In this document: positions 55,283 to 64,000 of the stretch, piece by piece
Layout of the letters: every line of letters starts with the position of its first letter
Position numbering within the stretch: position 1 is the first letter of the stretch
Origin: Bradysia coprophila
Taxonomy: Eukaryota; Arthropoda; Insecta; Diptera; Sciaridae
Direction of reading: 5' to 3'
Assembly: GCF_014529535.1 (NCBI RefSeq)
Contig: NW_023503827.1
Location: forward strand, 893,238-957,237
Length of the DNA stretch: 64,000 nt
The notes under the pieces: model-generated
Seen by the model: only the letters and a program-made list of their open reading frames with translations
Told to the model about the DNA's origin: nothing
Databases searched by the model: none
Translations under genes and position numbers: made by a program

Positions 55283-57656
55283 GCTGTTGAAGAGCAACTC
55301 TTTCCGCGTCGTATCATTTTCTATAAATCTGAAACTGAATTATGAAAAAAACCACAAATTTATTGTTGTAACAAAACGGATGGCTTGCAGTCACAACTTC
55401 CACGACAAAATTAACAATTATTCTCCGTTTTCAAAACATCCATTCAAATAATAATATTCTTTGTAATGTCAGTACAAAATAGCAAAATGTGGAGAGGAGA
55501 AAAAAAAACTTAGAAATTTATACGAATGAAAATCGCGTGGCAGCACATTCATAAAAGAAACAAATATGCACGTTGATTCTTCTTCTTCTCTCTTCCATAT
55601 GAAATAAAAATTGAAATCTAAATACAAAGGAATTATCTTTATTATTCCCGCATTTTGATCTTCCACTGAACGTAACAGGTCCGCTGCAATTTAATGATTC
55701 ACAAGTACACTTGAACCTTTCACGGGCGGCTTTATCAACTCCTATCGTTAGCAACGACAAAAAACAACCTATGATGTATCGTCTTAAGTCCTAACTAGCT
55801 AAAAGTATGCTCCTAAATAAATGAAAAAATATATTTCTCACATCAATCGGATGAAAACGCTCAGATCCTAAGAAGTCCCAATATTTCAGACTAGTCATAT
55901 GTTTGCCGCCGTCTACGAAAGGTTAAAAAAATGCGCTGCATATGAAAACGAAAATCTATGCATAGCTAACGTTATGTAATAGTCACAAGTATTTTACAGT
56001 GGTTACATTGGTAACGGTGGAACTTATCTCCACGAAGCTCCTGTATGTACACACAGTGTTCTATTCTATACACACAATTATAAAATGCAGATAGGTTAGA
56101 TGGTGTATCTCTTCCTCAATGTTCTCGTGGGTATATATACATACATATGAAGTCCAAACATTTATTCAACTGAAAGGCTTAAGAGGTAAGCCGCGGCGGT
56201 TTTCGGTTTGGGTGTTCACATTTAATAGGATTTAATTAAATGTATAAATAAACTATTGTTAATTAAAAAATAATTGGGAAACACAATTTGTTTGGATTTT
56301 AAGTTTGGAAGAATCACTTAATTGGTATTGGTAAAGAAAACACACAAAAGTTAGTCTGAGCGAAGCAAACATTTTGTTACTTCAACTCTTTTTTACAGTT
56401 AACCCCAATCAAAGTAATGCAATTTGCTTCAGCTGTTTTTTAGCTAGGTTCACTCATACAACTTTACTTCGAGTTTAATCTACTTTGAAGAATAATTTGT
56501 TTAAAAGACAACACCTTTTAAATCACACCAAATATTTTTATTGGCAACGTTTCGGTCTATATACGACCATTATCAAGCCTCTGACTCCTTTAAACTAATT
56601 ACAAATACAAACTTAATTCCTGAGTTTAATAGTTAAACGTACGAGCGTGTAGGAGTCGGAAAATCGTATAAATACGTGCAAGACACTGAAGCAAGTTTGG
56701 TTTAGGACTACATAGTAACAATAAAACGTTTTTGATGGCAGAGAATTGCAAAATAGTTATTTATACAACCGGGGAAAACGATGTGTACTGCGGTCTCGAG
56801 TGACGATCTACACATCTAGTGCCTATAAAACCATTTATCACCGAGTTGTATACAACGTTTTTTTTTGCAATAGAGGCAACGAAAGGTCCTGCTTTTCGTC
56901 ACTTGTTGCGAAAATTGCAGATATGGTACATATCTATGAACATGTACAATCAATAGCTACTTATGCTACTAGAACTGTAAAATGGAATCATTCATTGTAG
57001 CGGATCAAAGCAAATGGTCTGAAAGTTTATGACACCGAGATCCGAGTTAGAGTGCATTTTACAGGAAAACCACACTCTTACCAATTAGCCAGTGCTACCG
57101 TCATTAGATACGGCTGATCAGTGATCGTGACCATTTGTTAGCAACAGCAACGACAAAAATAAGCAATAAGTTACGGTTAATGAAGACCTACAAAGTAATC
57201 ATGTATCATGTACCAATTTTGGCATGGCGACGTACTTGACTGAAACATTCTTATAGTAATTTTGGTATAGTAAAGAATAGAGAGAGGAGAAAGCATGCTG
57301 TAATTCTTCTCCATTCTTCTCTACTTTGAACAACAGAAATAACAGATTTAATTGTTACAACTCTATACTTGGGTTAAGCGATCACTGATTGCGCCTATAC
57401 GACTATATTTACTTACAGAAAGGTTAATGTTAAAAGAATCCCAAATATTCCGTTCTTTAACAGAACCAGAATGCGATTAGTTCGTTCTTATCGTCTAGAT
57501 CTACTAACAAAGAAAAATGAAAAAAAAACGTTAAAAACACCGTGCACATTCGGAAGTGTCTTCAAAAAATTATCTGCAAAATGAATTTATTTTCTCGCAG
57601 AAAATGGCATCGAGCACATTTTTATACATACCGGTTCTTTGACTAATCAAACGCGA
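55283..57656. other. Intergenic with repeat remnants
   Basis: No credible full CDS. A possible short minus-strand exon at 55685-55727 (VDKAARERFKCTCESLNC) stands alone. A fragment related to the 13.6-kb MITE is at 56421-56450 and a retroelement-like remnant at 56500-56690. Confidence 0.45.
56500..56690 (-). repeat. Degenerate remnant resembling a Penelope-like element end
   Basis: On the minus strand, gataatggtcgtatatagac followed directly by cgaaacgttgccaataaaaa resembles the hammerhead-ribozyme-like terminal sequence with a GAAACGTT core that is carried by Penelope-like and similar retroelements. No ORF is present. A neighbouring word, taggagtcggaaaatcgtat (about 56649-56668), recurs as a near match at about 27551, so part of this is dispersed. 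Family assignment is tentative. Confidence 0.35.
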
Positions 57657-57850
57657 TATATATAAATTGTTATATGCCCGACCAAGCAGCATCGCATCAC
57701 GTTTAGCGACTTTTAGTTCAACAAGTTAACTCGACTAAGAAACATAACACAAAAATAATAAAATCGGAGTAGAGAAACATTAAAAAGAAACAACAACCAA
57801 GAAAATAAAAGTCTTCGAATTCACTTCACTTGCGTTCGCGATCATTTCGT
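57657..57850 (+). promoter_or_regulatory. TATA-type promoter and 5' leader of a gene to the right
   Basis: TATATATAAA at 57657-57666, then about 30 nt later a candidate start region (gcagcatcgcatcacg). This is followed by an A/C-rich, T-poor leader (aactcgactaagaaacataa, gaaacaacaaccaagaaaat) typical of insect 5' UTRs. No long ORF follows, so the coding exons would be beyond a long first intron, past the window end. Confidence 0.45.
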
Positions 57851-60800
57851 TTATTAACACGGCAGTTTGTACGCGATAGTGTTTCCTATATATATCTCGT
57901 TGCGGCACAATGTTTTCTGCCTTTACCTTTTAGAATAAATAATTTTCCGTTTTCGGTTGTTCGAGAAAGAATTATTGCGTGTTTATTGGGTTGTTGGCGA
58001 TTGTTTTTTTTTTTTTGAAATGGCAACAGCATTTAAAAAAATGCATTTTATGTTCGCAGAGTGAATATGATTTATTGCTCGATTTTTGGAATATCAAAAT
58101 ATTGTTGTGCGCTTTGCCGGGATAAGGCTTTAGGTCAATACATTTTGTGTGAAGACATAAACTTTCTCTCGTAAAAATTTATTTTAGTGGAAAATTCTAA
58201 CACTCAATTTGGTTTCGTTTGATGTGCGAAAATGTACACATAAATCGTAGAGTGTTATCCTAAACATGCAATGTGATGCAATTGATTTAAATTTATCATT
58301 CATTTAACGAAAATTTATGTTATAGTGAAATTTAATCGAGCGCTCTGTTTTACATCGAAAATAGTGTGAGAATTAGAATTCTACCTGTGCCCATCATGGG
58401 AATATAAAGTAAAGTTTATTTTCAGTTTTAATTAACGGAATTCAATCAGTGAATAAATTTCATTTCTCAACTGGATTAGATGTTTACTTAATGTGGCCAT
58501 TACAATTCGGATTACAATATTTAATTAACGCTTATTCGATTGGATATTTTTCATAGTTGGATAAACAGGTATTGAAATGGTTGATTCAAAATTATTTTGA
58601 TTTCAATTTTATTTTATTTTATTTTTTATTCACTCCTTTCAATCATAAAAACATTGTATTGACTCTTTAAGTATGCCAGTTTTGATACAAGAGAAAAAAA
58701 AAATTATGTTAAGTTAATCGAACATTGATCTTAACTACCATTTGCTTTGGAATATGACTTGTACAAATGGGAATAGCTCAACCAAAGCAAATTTTCAATG
58801 ATCACATTTGCAAATCGCTTTTAATAATTTGTCGGTACTCAGTTCTGAAATTCAATGTGAGATTTAAACGCACCTTTTAGTGTAACACGTCCGTGGTGAA
58901 ATATTTACATCAAATACCGACGGTATTTTATTACCAGCACTACACGACAATTTTAAGTGAAGATATTAAAAAGATAAAGTAAAAGATATAACATGATGCA
59001 GGCAGACTATGTCATTAGATATCGACAACTACGAAAAAAGAACCGACCGTATGATACCCAAAATGAAGTAACAGATTTGGTTTCATTCGGTTGAAAATAT
59101 TTAAATCAAAGCAAGTAGCAGACTCGCTAAACTCGCTCATTATACTAGTGCTTGCCAATTTGCCATACGTTAAACACTTATCTTTTGCAAAGGGGGAGGT
59201 ACTCAGGCACATGAAAATTATAAGATGAAGAGACCGCTCTACCTTATTACATCGTTTAACATCGGAATGAAATTCCCTATGCGTACATAATCGTATATAA
59301 TCGTACATAATCTTTGCAATTGTTTTTCAATGAGAAATCGCTCATAAAAAAGCGTTCCGTCATAATAATGTTTTCAAAACAGTCCGTAAAATTTGAAAGT
59401 TCAAATTTACTTTTAATTTGATCGTAATAACCAGCCATCAAAGTAATTAAACAACAGTAAGAGGAAAAAAACCGAATCACTGCTAATTTTGATGAAAATG
59501 ATCATCTGCTCTTTCGCAATGGATAATTCCATCCAGCCATTATAAACTTTTCAAACAAACAAAAAACAGTAAGCCAAGAAGTAATTAATTGCATTGGATT
59601 GGTTTTCGAATTCCACGGATTTCGGTTGGAATTTCTTTATCATTTATTTGTAGAAAATTGGACTAATTAACTTGTAGTACACAGATTTTCGATTAGACAT
59701 ATTTATAGTGTTTTTCAATGTTGTTCGCTTATCTAAACAATTTCTATGACACCATAGGCAATGAGCATTCGCTTTAATTGGTTCAATTTGTGATTGGAGA
59801 TAGTGAATATGTTGAATTTCTATAATCAAAATGTAAACATTAACCGAAAATCGTTGAACCGAATACGCTTTTGAAACATAATCGGTTGATTCAAATGTTC
59901 GTGATGTTTTTACCTTTTGTTGCATTCCAACAGTTTAAAGCTGTTTAATTAGCAAACATACAGTTTCTATTCACTCACGAATTTTAATTCCTTTACGTAA
60001 GTACGTAGTTAGCGATGTACGTTCGTACAGTGACTTAAAAATTTATTTATTTCAAAAAAAGGATTTATTGAACGATCGAATGCAATTTTTCAAATTTAAA
60101 GTCCTATAGGTCCTAGACTTCTCTGAAAACTTTAAATATGTTCCAAATGTGTACATAGAAACGCCTACGTTTGTTAATATAAAACATTTCTGTTTGTTTA
60201 GAGTCGTCTAACAAAAATATTTAATTTGTATACACATCAGTGTTTCCAAAGGTATAGTACACCACCATAGCTACCATAATAATGATGAATTCACACCAAA
60301 TTTAATTATCTTCAAAACTCCTGCTCAAGAAGTCTAATTACCATAAATATGTAATGCATACCCAGCTCTTGTTGTATGCGCTACAGAATCTATTTACGTA
60401 TTCAGTGTTTGTATTAAAGTTGAGGATTTATATTTGAGTTTTTTTGTACATAAAGTGAGAGCTCGATGAAAATTACGCTATGATGTTTTCGTTGTTCATT
60501 GGGTAAGGTTTTTATGAGTTATTATGTGCATGTGCGATGCTGAGCTACAAAATGGGTTAGTTCTCCTCGAACCTAACACAATCGAGTGCAATGACTTGAA
60601 GCAATTCATTTTATAAATAAAATAACAGTTAAACGGCTTGGATAGCATAAACAACACAACAAGTTGAACAATGTTTGTGCTTCGTTTGTAAAAGGTGAAA
60701 CAGATCAATCTTCTTTCATTACATACAACCTGGAATGCGCCCCAATTCAGTAACGTTTCGTTCTTCTCGTACATTTTTTTTCCGATTTTAATACTAGCAA

Positions 60801-63800
60801 TTTGCGAGTTATTTGGCTGTAATCAATGTTTTGAAATAATCAATTCAACACATCCACTTAATCTAACCTTCAATCCCACACCAAATTTGATCCAATCAGA
60901 GTTTTTATAAATAATTTTCAATAACACAACCAATTTGTCATCCGCGTTTTTAATCAAGTAAACCCACAATTAACAAATCAATTTAACACTGAGATTTTCT
61001 CTGTTTGATATCTCGAAAAATCAACGATTGAGAATTTGTTGCGGACTGGGGCAAACCTAACGAGATGAAATGTAGCTTTGAGTTAACAAATGAGTCAAAT
61101 TGTTTTTATGTTAAAGACATTGATGATTGAAAGTGCGTAGCTTTCCATGGGATCGTTGAGATAAAATTAATGATATATGTAGAAAACTAGGTCTATATTT
61201 TCACATAGATCTCCGACTTTATTTTATAGAAATTTTGTCGGCATTGTGTAGTAGGTACAGAAATAAGTCTCATCAAATTTACAATAAATTTCTGAAGTTG
61301 ATTTTTCAAATTGAAAAAATTATTAATCAGTTTCTCACAATGGGCTTCTTTTTTGTTGAGTATGTTGCTATTATGGAAAATTAAAACGATGTTTTAGAAG
61401 TATAAATGCTTACTTACATAGTTGGATAATAAACATAAACAACAAACGGAGCCAGAGAGAGAAAAAACTTATTATAATTACATAATTATTATCGATTTTG
61501 GTAGCGCATAGGCATAGGCATGTAGTTAGACACGCATTATATTTTCAATTTTAATTCAAGACGAAAAAAAATTGTTTAGCAGTCTAACCTCGTGTGTTAC
61601 ATTCTTTTTTATTGAAACTTTCAATTAAAAAAAACTTGAAGCTAGGTATTGCTCGTATATATATACACTATACAGTCCAATGTTACATTGGTTTTGTGTG
61701 ATAATCATTTTATTTTCAAGACAATCATGTACTGTTCGTTCGATTTCAACGAAAATTATACAATTGGCCAGCGAAACTCACGGTAAAATACCGTCTCCGA
61801 TAAATTTAAATTAATTGTCAACGTGAAGTGTCTTTATGTTAAACAGTAGGAATTTTTCCTTTAAATTCAGCGATTTAAGTCACCAAGATTTCCCATTATT
61901 ATTATGTGTGATAACATCGCAGAAAATAAATTATTTTATCTAAAACACGCTATTGCATTTAAGTAGCATTATATACGTGGGTTATAATTACTTTTCTGCA
62001 AGAAGGAAGCACAATTATTTTAGATTTATAAATAATATAACCGGTCGTGTCTGCAATAACGATATATATCGATTGATAATTCACATTTTCGCTGCTATAT
62101 TTTTTCCTTCTGTAATCCGAAATTGTAATACGTTTTGAATACACAGACACAGTGTCATGAATCGCTTTCATTCAACCATATATGCTAACATTGTTCTTTT
62201 ATCCTTCAGATAGATGGAAATTTATTGAATAAACTTTCAAGTTAGCCTCAATTGCAACTGGTAATATCTTCCAATGATCTAATTTCATTTTAAGTTTTGT
62301 TAATTTCTTAAATAAACTCACGTGTGGGTGACTTCGAGCAACTTAATTTCTTCTTTACGCTTTGTATGTCGTAGAAACGGAAATTTTCTATCTACAGTTT
62401 TCAACTTTTGCAACTGTTAGAAGCTCTTTTTTGTTTGTACATTAATTAAACGTGAATTTCTAAAATTATTTCGAAAACCTTAATTTGTTGCGGTAACATT
62501 TCATTTACGTTCAGTAAAAAAAATAGTAGTGAAAATGTTGAATAAGGTAAAAGTATTTGTTATTCAGATAAATTTAACAAATTGCCAACGTAAGACAAGA
62601 TCTGCCATCGTAACCTACGGTTGGTTTTAATCACGGCATAGTTTTGAATGTCACGTTGATCAGAAAGACTTTTAAATTTATTGGAAATAAAAACGAACGA
62701 TTTTCTGAAATTTACGTCCTACCACATTTGATTTCATCATACACACAATTTCTTAACAATACAAAATTGTACTATCCACACCGTCAATAATTTGTACATA
62801 TAGCTTGTTACGAGAGCGTGATGTACATGTAAGACAAATACAGCTAATGTACCTCAGACAGATTTCGAAAGTGAAATTTACCCCTTGAACCCTTATCTCT
62901 AAATTAAAATTGTTGATTTGTGACATATGACCTATTTTTATATAAGAGTCAATTCTCAAAAACGTCGAACTTCTAGGATTCAAGCTGACGGCGATCCAAA
63001 CGTGCTATGGTTCAAATCACTCGTCGTTCCATTCTGAGAATTTCGTGGAACAACGTTTTTAGCGAAACATTTTAGTTAGGCTATTATGCGATGGATCTTA
63101 ACTGAACGGACTCCGAAGTGGGCGCGACAATATTTTCTTATCAATAATTTACTTTTTATGTGATTAACTTCAAATTGCAGGGAGCCCACTCAAAATTCGG
63201 CCTCCTTTTTAAGGAATAAAGGAGGATATTTCGATAATTTAAGGAGCATTTCAGGAGTGTAAAATATAAGATTTTGGATTAAATTTATGAATTCGAAATT
63301 TTGTTGACTTTCCAAAATCATATTAAGAATTTATGAAGTCATGAAGTAGATTTTTTTGGTGTTTCTTAGAGAATATTATTTGGAAAATATTTTCCGAATT
63401 TTTTACAAATATTTTATCAAAGATTTTTCCAGAAATTTTTTACTCTAGATGAGGTAAGACAAATATATCAGGAAGGATGTGAAAACAGCTAAATTTGTAG
63501 TTTATTCATTTAATTTTATTTGACTTTTTTTAAATCTTCTATTTTTGATTTTATCTCCTTGCTACTTGTAATGATTGCATTTAAAATCATCTGTGCCTTG
63601 GCCGCTGATAATTTATCTAATTTAAGTCCGCTAACATAGTGTTATTACCATCATCAATTAATTCTCTTTAAAGTCTCATCTGCTTTTTCAGTTTGAGATA
63701 CAAATTTGAGATATCTTTCTTATGCTTTTCGTTTTTGCCTTACTCGTTTTGTTTCGATTTTGCTAATAACGCCTTTTGCTTTTTTTCTACATCTAAATAT

Positions 63801-64000
63801 AAAAAACATCTTTTACTGGCCGACGAGCAGAGGTCTAACAATTTTCGAGTAATTGACGCCGTAAGTGCGGTCAAAATTCACAATGGAAAGTGCGTACTAA
63901 TTTCTAACGCTGCGTTATTTTCATACAATGAAGCGTTGAAATTTACTTTTCGGTTCACTTTTTCATCGAATCGTTCACTTGAAATTCAAATTTTAGGCAC
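57851..64000. other. No recognisable genes; probably long intron
   Basis: 6 kb of very AT-rich DNA with homopolymer T runs and no exon-like composition on either strand. If the promoter at 57657 is real this is its first intron. At 62990-63020 a short run after a cttctag word looks mildly coding-like but ends within 20-35 codons. The last 800 bp contain low-complexity gaattt/aggag words. Confidence 0.5.

Noticed and set aside
57830-58018. Small ORF after the promoter at 57.66 kb
   Set aside because: Does not start with ATG, is T-rich and ends in a homopolymer T run; leader or intron is more likely.

Overview
The window reads as a piece of an AT-rich insect genome, most likely a dipteran and plausibly a nematoceran. 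Genes have short GT-AG introns (about 50-330 bp), and their products match insect or general metazoan families: mitochondrial ValRS, C9orf78/TLS1, MCRS1, the ZIP transporter Fear-of-intimacy, V-ATPase subunit a and Tctex1. Some genes belong to types that are often expanded in flies (an F-box/LRR protein and a BTB protein). I see no bacterial, plasmid, phage or CRISPR signal. Exon structures below were worked out by hand from frame, splice sites and family conservation.

Layout. 1-5.5 kb: the 3' end of a plus-strand gene that starts outside the window, with two good terminal exons (649-825, 2609-2887) and a weaker third (4044-4241). A perfect 122-bp palindrome lies 3 nt after the second stop. 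5.5-10.1 kb: mitochondrial valyl-tRNA synthetase (+) and the spliceosome-associated TLS1/C9orf78 homologue (-), converging with 61 bp between their stops. 10.1-11.2 kb: divergent promoter region with CTCF-like and Pho/YY1-like sites. 11.2-13.1 kb: unidentified single-zinc-finger gene (+). 14.7-16.2 kb: MFSD4/NaGLT1-type transporter (+). 18.5-20.2 kb: MCRS1 (+). 21.2 kb: orphan C-terminal exon (-). 21.5-30.5 kb: about 9 kb without recognisable genes. 30.6-33.2 kb: foi zinc transporter (+). 36.2-37.2 kb: BTB gene (-) with a frame break. 40.3-42.1 kb: secreted protein of unknown function (-). 43.3-44.0 kb: Tctex1-domain dynein light chain (-). 45.8-48.9 kb: V-ATPase subunit a (+), with a one-base frame inconsistency and a diverged fragment of one of its own exons just upstream. 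53.6-55.1 kb: F-box/LRR gene (+). 55-64 kb: no confident CDS, but a TATA-type promoter and leader near 57.66-57.85 kb suggest a plus-strand gene whose coding exons lie to the right of the window.

The genes are mostly unrelated housekeeping functions (mitochondrial translation, splicing, chromatin, ion and solute transport), and no operon-like logic is expected. The rest is intergenic or intronic DNA rich in small foldback elements: a Harbinger-like MITE with TAA target duplications, a mariner-like MITE flanked by TA, several other hairpins, and inverted arrays of a 21-bp unit. I found no convincing new multi-gene system. The most unusual items are the post-stop perfect hairpin, the exon-fragment duplication upstream of the V-ATPase gene, the inverted 21-mer arrays, and the frame breaks in two otherwise well-preserved genes.
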